A stretch of 64,000 bases of DNA from Tribonema minus (GCA_017506865.1 JAFCMP010000084.1:186001-250000); one strand, 5' to 3'. Counted from the first letter of the stretch, positions 20,022 to 30,900 are shown. The notes: generated by a model from the letters alone, not told the origin. Numbers and translations: made by a program.

Positions 20022-22571
20022 ATGGCATCTGAAGCGATGGAGGTGGTGCTGCCAGCGGCGACTGGCGACACGCCAGCTGGTCCAACTGGTCGTGCGACCA
20101 CCCCTCCCGCCGCTGCTGCCTCGTGGGCGGCCAAAGCCGCCAAAATTGCGACAACAGTCCCGTCGCTTACAGCGAAGAGCAACCTGCTTCGGGAGGAGGC
20201 ACGGCTGCTGCACGGCCACGATGCAGCCTACTTCACTCCCCGAGGCAGCTACACTGCTGCCTCGTCCGCCTTCACGCGGGAGCAACTGGACCAGCAGGCA
20301 CGCGCGATGTTTCAGGCTGCTGATCAGGAGCAGTACTTCTTCGTTCCCCCCGCTGTAGCGGCGGCGGGGCGCAAGGGCGGAGCCGCTGCGGGTCGCCTCA
20401 TGGCAGCGGCAGCGCGCCTGCAGGGCCGCCAGACAGTAGAAGGACAGCCGTTTGTACCACCTGCTGCGGCAGCTGGCGCGGACTACACATCCTTTACGGT
20501 GGATTCTGTCTCCTGCTACAACCAGGAGCACTTGGCTGCCTTGCCGGCCAGTGTCCGCGCACTGTTAGCGGAGCTCGCGCCGGCCCGTCAGCCTCACGAA
20601 CGCGAGCGCAGCACCCCAGCGGCGGCCGCCCAGCGCCGCGCCCGACTCACGCGGGGGCGCCAGCAGCTGCTAGCGACGGCGCTCACGTACATGCATGAGG
20701 CGGCGAGGGCGGGCGCCGTAGACGCTGCCTCGCTTGCATCCTTGCTCAAGGGTGCAGAGACGCTGGCGCCGCTGTCGCCTCGCGATGACTTCCGCGTGCT
20801 ATGCTTGCGTGCGCCGGCTGCGCTCGTTGACGCGGCTCTCGGCGCGGCCGGCGACTCCGCTGACTTCAGCTACAGCGGCTTCCGCTTGCGCATCGCCCGC
20901 GCTGGTGACATGAGCGCCCCGGTCACGGTGACTGTGCGCGGCGCGCCGGCTGCGTGGTCTGCAGCGCAGCTTGCAATGCTGCTTGCGCCCGCACTCGCAG
21001 CTCCTGGCGTGCCCATCGCGCCGGTGCGCTTGCGGGCGGGCGGCGGCGGTACTTCCGCCGCCTTTCTGCTGCTGGCCAGCGCTCTGAAGACCTGTGGCGT
21101 GGGCATTGGCGGTGCGGCCTTATCCGCGGCGCCGGCGTCGGCGGCATCGCCAGGCGCCGCTGGTGTTTGGGAGCTCACAGTGGCCCGCGGCGTGGCGCGG
21201 CAACTCGCGCACTCGGTCCTATGCACAGTGGACGGCACGGAAGTAGCGCTGCGGCTGCTGGGCCCAGATAATCTGACGGCGTGCCCGTCCTGCCTGCGAC
21301 GGCACTTCACGCGCCCAGGTCAGCAGTGCCGGGCAGCGCGTTGCGCACACACCACGCTCCCCGCCATCTGCACCACGCCAGCTGCCGCCGCTGGCACAGC
21401 GGCCGGTGACCCTGCGGTAGCCGCGGCTCCAGCCGCGGCGGCAGCCGCCTCGACGCAGCGTGCGCCCACCGGCGCCGCCGCCTCGCAGCCCCCAGCGCCG
21501 GCGGCGACCGGCGCCGCCGCGACGGACGCTGCCGCCGCCTCGACACCCGCGCGGGCGAGCGCGTCGCCGGGCGCCTCGCCGCCGCCGCCGGCGGCCGACG
21601 CGGACCCTGCGCAGCTGGGCCAGGAGCAGCGCATTCAGCAGCTGCAGGGGGCCATCATGGAGGGGAGGACCGCGCGGAAGGGGCTGCAGCAGCAGGTCAA
21701 GGCACTGACAACACGGCTGGCAGCCGCCGAGGCGGGAAAGCGGGCTGCTGAGGCCGATTGTGACCGGTCTCTGGCAGAGCAAGTTCGTGCGGAACGGCTG
21801 GCGGCGCAGCAACGGAGCCTGCGCGAAGGAGAGCAGGTGCGCAACGCTGCAGCGACCGCTCGACTCGAGGCGCAGCTGACAGCGGAAGCGGCGCGCGCTG
21901 CGCGCGTGGCGGTGCCGGCGGCGGACGCCGCCGGCGCGGTGGCCACCATGCCCGTGGCGGGAGACCTTGAGGCTAGCTCTGAAGCGGCTGGCGCGGCGGC
22001 CGCAGTGGCGGCGGACGGGGCAACGGCGGCGGCGGGCGCGGAGGCGGCAGGCGCGGCGGCGGCGGGCGCCGCCGCGGCGGAGGCGGCGGGCGCGGCGCCG
22101 GCGGGCGCCGCCGCGGCGGAGGCTGCGGGCGCGCCGCCGCCTGCTGTAGGTGCTGCCGGCGCGGCAGCGGGAGCGGCCGCATGTGCGGCAGCAGACCCCG
22201 CGGTGGCACCGGAGGCAGCGGCGGCGCCGCGGCAGCCGCCGCGCTCCTGCTCACGCGGGCGCTCGCGGTGTCGGCGCGCATCGTCGCCAGCGGCTCGGCA
22301 CGGCAGCGGCTGCAGCGCCTCCCCCTCGCGCAGCGGGCAGCCCCCCATGCCTGCCAGTGACAGCAGCGCGCTTATGTCCGACAGTGGCACACCCCGCCCC
22401 AGCCGCAAGCGCACGGCTGCTGAGCGCACGCCGGGCTCGGCGGCGGAACCCCCCGCTGCACGCCCTTCGCGCGGGCTGCCTCAGGGTCAGTCCGCCGCCG
22501 ACCGCTTCCTCTGCACCTTGACGGCGCCGCCGCCGGCACCGGAGGGAGGCGGCGGCGCCTCGGGCCTGTAA
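20022..22571 (+). CDS. LINE ORF1 protein (nucleic-acid-binding/coiled-coil)
   Basis: 849 aa from ATG 20,022; the frame is open upstream to at least 19,914 without an ATG. The N-terminal ~400 residues are Ala-rich and mixed. A zinc-knuckle-like segment CPSCLRRHFTRPGQQCRAARC lies at about residues 420-440. A predicted coiled coil (LGQEQRIQQLQGAIMEGR to about residue 625) is followed by an Ala/Gly low-complexity block with A-A-G-A-A-A repeats, then an Arg/Ser-rich tail (RSCSRGRSRCRR). This fits the RNA-binding, multimerising role of LINE ORF1 proteins, forming RNP with the element transcript. I see no esterase or certain RRM. Stop TAA at 22,569-22,571 lies 148 nt inside the open part of the ORF2 frame. 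Confidence 0.75.
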   Translation: MASEAMEVVLPAATGDTPAGPTGRATTPPAAAASWAAKAAKIATTVPSLTAKSNLLREEARLLHGHDAAYFTPRGSYTAASSAFTREQLDQQARAMFQAADQEQYFFVPPAVAAAGRKGGAAAGRLMAAAARLQGRQTVEGQPFVPPAAAAGADYTSFTVDSVSCYNQEHLAALPASVRALLAELAPARQPHERERSTPAAAAQRRARLTRGRQQLLATALTYMHEAARAGAVDAASLASLLKGAETLAPLSPRDDFRVLCLRAPAALVDAALGAAGDSADFSYSGFRLRIARAGDMSAPVTVTVRGAPAAWSAAQLAMLLAPALAAPGVPIAPVRLRAGGGGTSAAFLLLASALKTCGVGIGGAALSAAPASAASPGAAGVWELTVARGVARQLAHSVLCTVDGTEVALRLLGPDNLTACPSCLRRHFTRPGQQCRAARCAHTTLPAICTTPAAAAGTAAGDPAVAAAPAAAAAASTQRAPTGAAASQPPAPAATGAAATDAAAASTPARASASPGASPPPPAADADPAQLGQEQRIQQLQGAIMEGRTARKGLQQQVKALTTRLAAAEAGKRAAEADCDRSLAEQVRAERLAAQQRSLREGEQVRNAAATARLEAQLTAEAARAARVAVPAADAAGAVATMPVAGDLEASSEAAGAAAAVAADGATAAAGAEAAGAAAAGAAAAEAAGAAPAGAAAAEAAGAPPPAVGAAGAAAGAAACAAADPAVAPEAAAAPRQPPRSCSRGRSRCRRASSPAARHGSGCSASPSRSGQPPMPASDSSALMSDSGTPRPSRKRTAAERTPGSAAEPPAARPSRGLPQGQSAADRFLCTLTAPPPAPEGGGGASGL

Positions 22572-25500
22572 GCCGCCGGTGCGGCGCTCCCCTCATTCAT
22601 CGTAATGATGTTCGACTCTACTTCAGGGGAGCCGCACCAGCGGCCTTTGCGGCAGCTGCTGCTGCAGCAGCTGCTGCCGCGGCGGGCACAGATCCGCCGG
22701 CGGCGCAGCCCGAGGCAGTGCAGGCGCCCGCTCAGCCTGCAACGGCTGCCATTTATCCGCGCTGCCCTTTACATGACACTGGCTGCCTCTTTCGGGTGCC
22801 AGTGCCCAAACCGCGCCTTCGCAGGAACGGGGAGGCGCACACGCTCACCGCGCAGACATCAGCGTCGCCGGCGCTGGCGCGCCGCATCGCCACGGCGCTG
22901 GCGGATCACCAGCGCCGCGAGCATCCGGATATGCCTGCAGATTTCCTCACGCGTATGCAGGTGATTGACGCCGAGTGTCTGACCCTCCACCGCGCTGGCG
23001 AGGGCACCTACCGCGCCGTGGAACCTGAGCTGGTACTCTGCGCATGCGTCTCGTGCGGCGAGCCTGGGTGCGTGCTCACGAAGTTGCACCTGCGCAAGCA
23101 CCTCGACAAATCCCGGCCCGCGAGCACAACGCAGCGGCCGCGCGGGCCTCGCGGCGTCGCGCCTCTGCCCCCCATTCTCCCCCTCCCTACAGCCAGTGGC
23201 GGCACGCAGGGCCACGGCGCCCGCGCAGCTGCCGCGGTGGCTGCGGCAGGGCCAACGTGGCGCAGCGCGCTTCCGCTCTGGACGCTCGCGCCGCTCTCGC
23301 CCGCGCGCGCAGCGCTGGACGAACTCTCCTTTGACTACGTACTGCAGCAGCAACTGGTGGTTGGCCGCCGCATTCGCCTGGAGCACCGCTCGGACTTCAC
23401 GGCCGCTTTGACGGCCACGCTGGCGGGCCTCCGGGAGGCGCAAACGGCGGTAGCGCAGGCGCACGGTGCCGAGGCAGCGGCGCAGGCGTCCGCTACAGCG
23501 AGTGCATGGTGCAAGCTGCTGCATCTGCTGCCGTGCCTGCTGCTAGTGCCCGACGGCTCCCTGCCGCGGGCGCACCGTTTCGCGGCCTTCGCGGCAGGCG
23601 AGCTGGAGCTACTCACGCGCACAGCGCTGGCCTTCTGCCGCCGTGGCGCCGCCCGTGCGTGCGCGCGTCGCGCTAGGTCCATGACGGAGGCGGCGGCGGC
23701 AGTCCGCGAGCGCGCGGCGGCGACGGCGCGGCAGCCGGGCGGCGTCGGGCGCGCCGCGCGGCTGCTGGCGGAGGGCACTGACACATCTGCCCCCCGCGAC
23801 TCCGCTACCTTGCATAAACTGCAGGCTAAACACCCAGCTGGCGATGCGCCTGCGAAGCTGGATGCCGCGGCATCGCGGGCGCGCAGCTCAGTGGCGGCGG
23901 CGGCGCTGGCGGCGCCGGCACCACTCAACTGCGCTTCGTTCACAGCGGACGGGCTACGTGAGGCCATCCTCGCCGCCAACCCTGGCTCGGCCGCCGGTCC
24001 CTCTGGGCTGCGCAACTCCCACCTCCAGCAGTGCGTCCGGCACACGGCGCACACGTCGGGGCGCATGGTTGACTGGCTCCTTGAGCTACTGGCGTGGCTG
24101 GGTACCACGGCGTACTCCACCCCCGCCACGCTGCCCGCCCCCTTTTGGCGCCTCCATGCAGCCGCGCGCCTCAGCGCTGTGGGCGAGAAGGCGCGCCCCA
24201 TCGCGTGCGGCGACACCATCCGCCGCCTGTTCGCCCGCACCTTTTGCACGGACACCCGAGACCGTGTCTCCGCGCTGCTAGAACCCATTGGCCAGTTTGG
24301 GGTCGGCGCGCGGGGGGGCGCGGAGAGGGTGGCGCTCATGGCGCAGCTCACGCATGAGTGCGGCGGCGTGCTCCTTGCCATTGACGGCAGTAATGCCTTC
24401 AACGCGCTGTCGCGCTCGGCAGTCCTCACTGCGGTGGCCGAGCATCTGCCTGGCCTGTACGGCTACGTCGAGCATATCTACGGCCCCGGGCGGGCCCCTT
24501 GGCTACAATTTGGCCTAGATGGGCACGCCGACGCCGCCATCATCCTCTCCCAACAGGGCGTGCAGCAGGGCGACCCATTGGGGCCGCTGCTGTTCGCGCT
24601 GGCACTGCGCGGCACCATGGTGGCTGCCCGCGCCAAGTTCCCGCAGCTGGCGCTTCCGGGCTACCTCGATGACCTCACCATCATGACGCCCAGCTGTGAC
24701 GCGCCAGTGCTCGGCCACGTTGGCCGCGCTTTCTGCTTCTTACAACAGGCGCTGAGCGAGCTGAACATTCAGGTCAATGTCACGAAATGCGCAGCGCTGG
24801 TGCCGGCCTCAGGCGGCGCTCGCGAGCGCGCCGCCGCCGTCTTCGCCGCCGCCGATGTCCCCGTACCAGTATGTGACGACGGCGTCACGCTGATGGGGGT
24901 GCCGGTGGGCACCGAGGACTTCGTGCGCACACACGTAGCGGCGACCCTTCGTGCCCCCGGCACCGACCGCCTGGTGGCGGAGCTGGTGCAGATGGAGGAT
25001 GTGCAGGCTGCCTTCTCGATTCTGCGTCTTGCTGTCCCCGCCCGCGCAGGGCATGTCGCGCGCAACACGGCGCCATCCCTCACGCACGAGGAGCTACGGC
25101 GCTTCGACGCCATCACGCTGGCGGCCGTGGCTGCGCTGGCGCAGGAGCCATCGGCGGGCCTTACGCCGCCGGCCCACGATGGCGTGCCGGCGGCTGGTGG
25201 CGATTGCCGCAGCCCGCCGGCGGTTGCGGCGGCGGCGGCACCGCCCTCTCTGTGGGCGGTGGCAGTGGCATGGGTACGCGGCGCAGACTGGGGTGGCGAG
25301 GCCCCGGTGACGCTACTAGCACATCAGCAGGTACGCGTGCATCTGCGGCTGGGGAGCGGCGGCTTTGGCGTGCTGGGCGCGGCGCCGCGTGCATGTGCCG
25401 CATTTGCTGCGCGTACCCTCGAGTGCATGGGACCGGCACTGGCGGCGTTTCCAGTGGCGGCACGCAGCCGCGTCCTGGAGCACGCCCGCTACGGCTTCAC

Positions 25501-26776
25501 CTTCACTCAGATAGCTACCTGCCTGCAGCAGCTGCGCAGCGGCAGCGATGATGCCGCAGCGGCCCTCGCACTGCTCCTGCCCTCGGTCTGGTACCAGGAC
25601 TGGCGCCAGGACGACGGCGCGTGGCGGGCACTGCGCGATCTGCTGCAACGGGCAGGCGGAGCTGCGGGGCTGGGCATGCGGACTCGCGCCGGCGCGCGCC
25701 GCGCTGCGCCAGCGGCGGCGCGCGAGCCAGGCTCCGCCCAGGCCCCGCCGGCCGCCGTGCTGCCGCGGCGTCAAGCCGCGCTATCACGGGTGCTAGACGC
25801 AGCGCTCGCCGCCACGCAGCTGCGCCGGCTTGAAGCAGCAAATGCGTTGGAAGCAGTCGCGGCGTGGCGCAGCGGTGCCTCTAAGGGGGCCATGGGTTTC
25901 TTGGCGCAACTGCCGAGCACTGACCCAGCGGAGACCATGTCGCCGCCGGAATTCCGCGAGACGCTGCGGCGCCACCTGGGCGTGGAGCGCCCCGCCTCCG
26001 CTGCGGCGCGGTGCCCCAAGTGCCATAAAACAGTGGAGTCAGGTGCCCACCTGCGCCGCTGCACACAAGGGCTCAACGTCACGCGACACAACTTGCTCGC
26101 AGACGCGCTTTTTCAGATGCTCAAGCAGGTGGCCCACCTCCGCGGTCTCGACCGGGACACCCTTGCCCCCTTCCGCCGCTACGCGGCGCGCCACGGGTTC
26201 AACAAGTTCATGGACATCGTCTTCGGCAGCAACCAGATCTGCCTTCCAGTCCCTAAAGTGCAGCCGAGCGCCGACGCGGTAGCGGCAGGCCGGTGCACTA
26301 AACTGCGCGGCGGCTTTGAAGTAGCTTGTTGCATAGACGTCACCATACGTGACAGCTCATGTCCCTCCCGCCTCCGTCAGGCTCAGGGGGGCGCGCGCGA
26401 TGTGCAGCGCGTGCTTGAATCGGCTTCGCAGGAAAAGATAGACACATACGTAGTCTCAGGGGCCCTGGACCCCACTACACACACCCTATTTTCCGCAGCC
26501 TTTGACCACTTCGGCGCTATGTCACGCGACACCCAAGCGCTGCTACACGCACTCGCCGAGCAGAGCTCGCAGGGCAGCTACAATCTCGCGCAGCGCGTTG
26601 CCTTCTGGCGCCGCCGCGCCTCCCTCGCGCTACAGCGCGCGCTCACACGTGTCGTGATCGACAACTGGAACGCAGTCATTGCCCCTGATGGCGACGTCAG
26701 TGCTCACCGCCGCATCGCACTGTTGCAAGTGCCGCGGCCCTCGCCGGCCAGCGCCGAACCGCCGGCCCCTCCGTAG
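22424..26776 (+). CDS. LINE ORF2 polyprotein: zinc fingers, reverse transcriptase, restriction-like endonuclease
   Basis: The frame opens after a TGA at 22,421 and runs to 26,776, in the -1 frame relative to ORF1. There is no ATG until 22,931, beyond the first finger. Fingers: CPLHDTGC ... HQRREH (~22,755-22,925) and CVSCGEPGC ... HLRKH (~23,045-23,105). RT motifs: KARPIACGDTIRRLFARTF, motif A LLAIDGSNAFN (~24,373), motif B QQGVQQGDPLGPLLFALAL (~24,555), motif C GYLDDL (~24,659). The C-terminus has a CCHC-type segment CPKCHKTVESGAHLRRC (~26,012) and an endonuclease-like region with ACCIDVTIRD (~26,327) and QEKIDTY. Such proteins nick the target and prime reverse transcription from it. Translation is probably by -1 frameshifting or reinitiation near the ORF1 stop (inference). 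Confidence 0.88.
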   Translation, partial: AHAGLGGGTPRCTPFARAASGSVRRRPLPLHLDGAAAGTGGRRRRLGPVSRRCGAPLIHRNDVRLYFRGAAPAAFAAAAAAAAAAAAGTDPPAAQPEAVQAPAQPATAAIYPRCPLHDTGCLFRVPVPKPRLRRNGEAHTLTAQTSASPALARRIATALADHQRREHPDMPADFLTRMQVIDAECLTLHRAGEGTYRAVEPELVLCACVSCGEPGCVLTKLHLRKHLDKSRPASTTQRPRGPRGVAPLPPILPLPTASGGTQGHGARAAAAVAAAGPTWRSALPLWTLAPLSPARAALDELSFDYVLQQQLVVGRRIRLEHRSDFTAALTATLAGLREAQTAVAQAHGAEAAAQASATASAWCKLLHLLPCLLLVPDGSLPRAHRFAAFAAGELELLTRTALAFCRRGAARACARRARSMTEAAAAVRERAAATARQPGGVGRAARLLAEGTDTSAPRDSATLHKLQAKHPAGDAPAKLDAAASRARSSVAAAALAAPAPLNCASFTADGLREAILAANPGSAAGPSGLRNSHLQQCVRHTAHTSGRMVDWLLELLAWLGTTAYSTPATLPAPFWRLHAAARLSAVGEKARPIACGDTIRRLFARTFCTDTRDRVSALLEPIGQFGVGARGGAERVALMAQLTHECGGVLLAIDGSNAFNALSRSAVLTAVAEHLPGLYGYVEHIYGPGRAPWLQFGLDGHADAAIILSQQGVQQGDPLGPLLFALALRGTMVAARAKFPQLALPGYLDDLTIMTPSCDAPVLGHVGRAFCFLQQALSELNIQVNVTKCAALVPASGGARERAAAVFAAADVPVPVCDDGVTLMGVPVGTEDFVRTHVAATLRAPGTDRLVAELVQMEDVQAAFSILRLAVPARAGHVARNTAPSLTHEELRRFDAITLAAVAALAQEPSAGLTPPAHDGVPAAGGDCRSPPAVAAAAAPPSLWAVAVAWVRGADWGGEAPVTLLAHQQVRVHLRLGSGGFGVLGAAPRACAAFAARTLECMGPALAAFPVAARSRVLEHARYGFTFTQIATCLQQLRSGSDDAAAALALLLPSVWYQDWRQDDGAWRALRDLLQRAGGAAGLGMRTRAGARRAAPAAAREPGSAQAPPAAVLPRRQAALSRVLDAALAATQLRRLEAANALEAVAAWRSGASKGAMGFLAQLPSTDPAETMSPPEFRETLRRHLGVERPASAAARCPKCHKTVESGAHLRRCTQGLNVTRHNLLADALFQMLKQVAHLRGLDRDTLAPFRRYAARHGFNKFMDIVFGSNQICLPVPKVQPSADAVAAGRCTKLRGGFEVACCIDVTIRDSSCPSRLRQAQGGARDVQRVLESASQEKIDTYVVSGALDPTTHTLFSAAFDHFGAMSRDTQALLHALAEQSSQGSYNLAQRVAFWRRRASLALQRALTRVVIDNWNAVIAPDGDVSAHRRIALLQVPRPSPASAEPPAPP

Positions 26777-26841
26777 ATTTAGTTATCGCCCGATTATCGT
26801 GTGCTCAACCCCCATGCGGTCCAGGACATAATATACAACTT

Positions 26842-27073
26842 CAGATCACAATTCACGACACATGTTGATGCGGATTGCCGTTCACTTGCGGCTGCGGCAT
26901 ACTGTTTTGGGTTCTCCGGTGTGATTGGCAATGGAGCCAGTGCCCTCATTGATGCCATTATGGCAGCAGATTACACGGCGTGGGAGCAGGACGACTTCAA
27001 GTTTGTGCCGGCTGACGCGGCGCTCAAGAGGATAGCAGCTGCTGGTAGGATTATGGGTTGCGCTTTTCAGTAA
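26842..27073 (+). CDS. Unrecognised coding-like reading frame after LINE copy 2
   Basis: The frame continues from the LINE tail to a TAA at 27,073. Beyond the tail it reads like ordinary protein (FGFSGVIGNGASALIDAIMA, WEQDDFKFVPADAALKRIAA). A possible acceptor (ACTTCAG) lies at the LINE end and possible donors near 27,055-27,071, so it may be one exon of a host gene cut by the insertion. No family recognised. Confidence 0.3.
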
Positions 27074-27987
27074 TCATCACTGTGCTGCAGATTGGTCGTC
27101 GCAACAAGACATGGTGTCACAGTGCCTGGCTACGACCCAAACTTTGAACGATCGTAACAACAGAAGAGGGGGCTCTCATCTACTAGGCGGACGAAGTCTC
27201 CCTTGGACGCGCATCAAAGGACGGGTATTGGTATGCTACAACAAACCGTGGATGCTGTCATGCACAGCGCCGCAGCGCAGCGCGCAAAATCGGGGCATAC
27301 GGCACAGCACTGAGAAGAGCGCACCAGAAGCTGACACCAAATTGGGGCGTGAGTTGCTCGCACAGCTGTGCATTACAATGGTCAGTTGATGACACATCTA
27401 CCAACTGCAGCAGCCATCACCTGCCAAGCAGGCTTCGAGAAAGTGCAGTGCCGGCACAGTAATTAAAACAAACGGGGCCCTCACATAAAACAGTTTTGTG
27501 GCACGTTGGCCGCTGCCACACGCACACACACACACACGCCATGATCATTGTGCACTAGCACCTAAAAGTTGAAGCTGAAATTTTCGATGCCGGCATGGCC
27601 GAGCACTGCTTAAGCTGCTTCCCTCTCACCCTGCTATGGCCATGTGCACATGACTCCAGTGCTAGCGTCTACATGTTGTTGACCCCAAACAGGCGCTGTG
27701 GCAACCGTGATGAGTGAGCGCTTGTTTACCGGTGCGATGAACCCATCATATGTCACGGTGTTCATGCCCGCCAACCACGGTGACCTCTCTCTCCAAAACT
27801 CTGCACTGCCTCTACTGCAGCAGGCACGGCACATGCCAGCACTATGGCATGCACTGCAGCTCTGCCGCTTGAGGAAGTGTCGTCAGCCCTGAAGTTTCAG
27901 ACTGGCGGTCCCTGCCATCTTTAAAAAGGAACGCACTGGCAGTGCGCACACCCAACACAGAACGAATGTGGGATTGAAGTGGGGTAC
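27074..27987. other. Region between the LINE and calpain B
   Basis: Contains a (CA)n-type stretch at about 27,519-27,540 and the 3' flank of calpain B. No recognised gene; a 92-codon open frame at 27,111-27,389 has no supporting features. Confidence 0.45.
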
Positions 27988-30900
27988 TCAGAGCGCCTCG
28001 AGGCGTATGTCCATGGTCGCAAAGACGCGCAGGAAGAAGTGCAGGGCAGTCTTGTAAGTGACGCCCTCGGCCACAACCGGGGGGTTGACCTTGAGGGTGT
28101 AGACATAGCGCGGGTCTAGGTCCATCTCCACAACGAGCTGCGCGCGCGGTTGACAAGTAGGGCGCAAAGGGGGGGGCGGCAGTTTAACTTCAAGTTCAAG
28201 TTGAATGAGAAATCAAGAGTGTAGGTACACAGCACGGATCGAGATGCACGTCCACAACACGCTGTGCGAGCGGTCGACAAGTAGGGCGCAAGGGCGGGGG
28301 GGGGGGGGCAGTTTGGTTTTAAGTTAAACGTGAGAAATAGGGGGTGTACACGTAGTGCGAATCAAGCTTCACCTCCAAATAAGCTGCACGCGGGCATCAA
28401 GTAGGGTTGACGCGCAAGGGTTCCATGTCACCTCAAGAGTTGAATGTGAGAAGGCAAAGATGAGCAGGCTTTGCTGCCGTGTTGAGCTGCTTACAAGCGT
28501 CATATAGCGTTAGGGGCCAGGACTCAGCGCAACTCAAGTGTGGGGTTCAGCATGAGAGCGGTGGGTGGCAACTTGCAGTGGCTACACAGAGCATTGAATA
28601 CTACTCATATACTCTGTATACCTGCACACCGGTAACGGCCGCCGCATGTACGTACATGTATACATTGCATATATGTCCTCTGCCTATACGTTGCACATAT
28701 TCCGTGTAATGCAAACCTACACCGTGCCTACCTCGCGCAGCGCACACAACTTCCTGCGGTCCTCCTGCAGCTCTCCAAACGATTTGGTGCTCGGATTGTA
28801 GTCTCCTTCCAGGCACCTGCGAAGGCATAGAAAACAGGAAAAGCCACCCCAAGCTTACTCCGTGGCCATCATCACCGCAGGCGAGTCTGCCAACTGCGTG
28901 CAGCTGCTCAGGGTGCAGTGAATTGCCTTGTAACAAACATGCAAGTATACACAGAGACTTGCAAGCCCGTTTCTGCTTGAAGTCCTGTAGCAAGGCTAGG
29001 TTGGCGGTTGGGGTAGGCTCCACTTGGGCACATCCAAGGTGCAATATGATAAGGCAAACGAGCCAGACGTGTGGTGGTACGTACTGTCAAGTACAGGACA
29101 AGGCTAGTATTAGTGGTATGAGCGGGGTTTCAGACTGTCAGCAGCAAAGTGCGATTCATTAGCTCGAAGCACGCGCAGCATGCACCTGTTTCCTGGGACG
29201 AAAACTTGCAGACTTTCGGGCCTTCCTACAAGCAGTAACAACGGCCTCATATTGTCTACACCACAGCTACTTCAAACATACTACATAGTGTGAGCCCCAC
29301 ATTGGTGCGTGTGCATACGTACATACCTGTAAATTGACAGGCTCAGCTGCACCTCTTCAATGTTCAGCAGGGACAGCCTCCGTTCAGTACGGCGGTCCCT
29401 CTGCGACAGGACAATGACGGACCTGCAGGAGAGGGGGGGGGGGGGGGGGGGGCAGTTGAACGAACACCACCATACCTGGGTCAGTACTCACCCGTTGTAC
29501 TTTATTTACTTGGGTGGAAACCCTAGTACTGCATTCACTTCCGCTTGTGAGGCGATGCGGTGGATGAAGTATACTTAGGGTCAGGGTTAGGGTTGTACCT
29601 GGTGCTCATGTATACGAGTGAATAACAACAGTCATTGCTCTGTGATTCTGACCCTATCCTGTCTGCAGAGTAATGCCGACAGCCACGCAAGCGACTCATA
29701 CGCATGGTGGCAGAGATGACGACGCACTGAGTATGGACAGGGGGGGGGGGGAGCCGTATGTGCTACGCAAGGTCAACTGTTCACATTCTCACTGATTAGA
29801 GCTTGCAATGAGCACAAGGGCTGCATAGCGTTTTATGGCGTACATGTGGCGAGCGCGGTCGCTGAGGTGTGCTGCAGCAGCTGTGTACATAGCGTCCACG
29901 ACTGCAGTGGGGTGCGGCAGAGTTTGACACAGATCAACCAATCTGCCGCCATCAATACTCTATAGCACCGGATCTAGTAGTGGAGTATGTTGAAACTCGC
30001 GTCTGTACTTACTTGCCCACATCCTGTTTCGCTTTGGAATCGAGGCGTAAGAAACGCGCGTTTTCATCGGTGGCCTGAGGCAGCAAAACACGCATGCATG
30101 CTTGCGCTTGTGAGATAGCATCAGGTGCTGTGCATTTGATGTCGGTTGCCGTGGCATGTCTGACAGGACTGATGTGGCGCACGCTTGTATCATCAGACGG
30201 AAATGCACCAACATGTTGTAGAAGGACAGCGCTTCATGGTGCTGACATCTGACTCAGTTGAGAGCATCTCCATCGGCACCATTATTATGTGGCTAGGCTA
30301 ACGCTTGGAAACTCAACAAGAGCCGTGTCGGTCGACATCGCTCAGCACTGGTAGCGTCAAAGCCTATCAGGCTGGCGCAACTGCGCATGCCATCAATCAG
30401 TGACTGTCACTTCAGTCAAAGCCTTCCCACGCGTCATGTTGCACCCATTGTGACGTTGACTGCGCCTGCACGTGCGCTTCTTCTAGGCATCACCATCAGG
30501 CAAAGGCCAGTATGATACATGCGCCTCTGACTTAAGCTGCCTCAGGGCACGCCAATGTGATCGACTCGTTCTCTCACCGGAAAGTAGCCAAATGTGGTGG
30601 TCACCACCCAGTCGCTGGTGAACGTACGGCAGGCATCAATCATCCTGCAAGACGCAAAGGGGTGTGACGTGTTGGAGCACATGGCTATAACATCATGTGT
30701 TGGAGCATATGGCCACAACATGCTCATTGCTGTTGCACGCTCTAAGACTGCAATAGATTCAGATTTTTTGTCTAGAGGCACATGACTAATTAGCGTCGGT
30801 CTTCTGTTGCATTGGTCACCTTGATGTCTACCTCTGGCAGTGCGGAGCAACCCTAACCCTAACCCTAACCCTAACCCTAACTCTAACCCTAAGGCTAGTG

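Larger units (their letters stand above)
19864..26840 (+). mobile_element. LINE copy 2: non-LTR retrotransposon with restriction-like endonuclease
   Basis: An apparently full-length element of about 7 kb, starting immediately after the tail of LINE copy 1 in the same orientation. It has a ~160-nt 5' leader, ORF1, overlapping ORF2, and a 3' UTR of only ~65 nt ending GACATAATATACAACTTCA. No LTRs and no poly-A. The endonuclease is C-terminal to the RT, as in the R2/CRE-like restriction-like-endonuclease group, which typically insert sequence-specifically. Both ORFs are open over their full length, so the copy is young. Confidence 0.88.

Noticed and set aside
21219-22429. Several 200-260-codon minus-strand frames across LINE ORF1
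   Set aside because: They are Arg/Ala-rich shadows of GC-rich coding sequence, with no motifs.
23335-24429. 364-codon minus frame across LINE ORF2
   Set aside because: It is antisense to the RT domain, whose motifs are clear on the plus strand.
30849-30893. Chromosome end or telomere cap
   Set aside because: The array is short and lies inside a calpain intron with coding exons on both sides.
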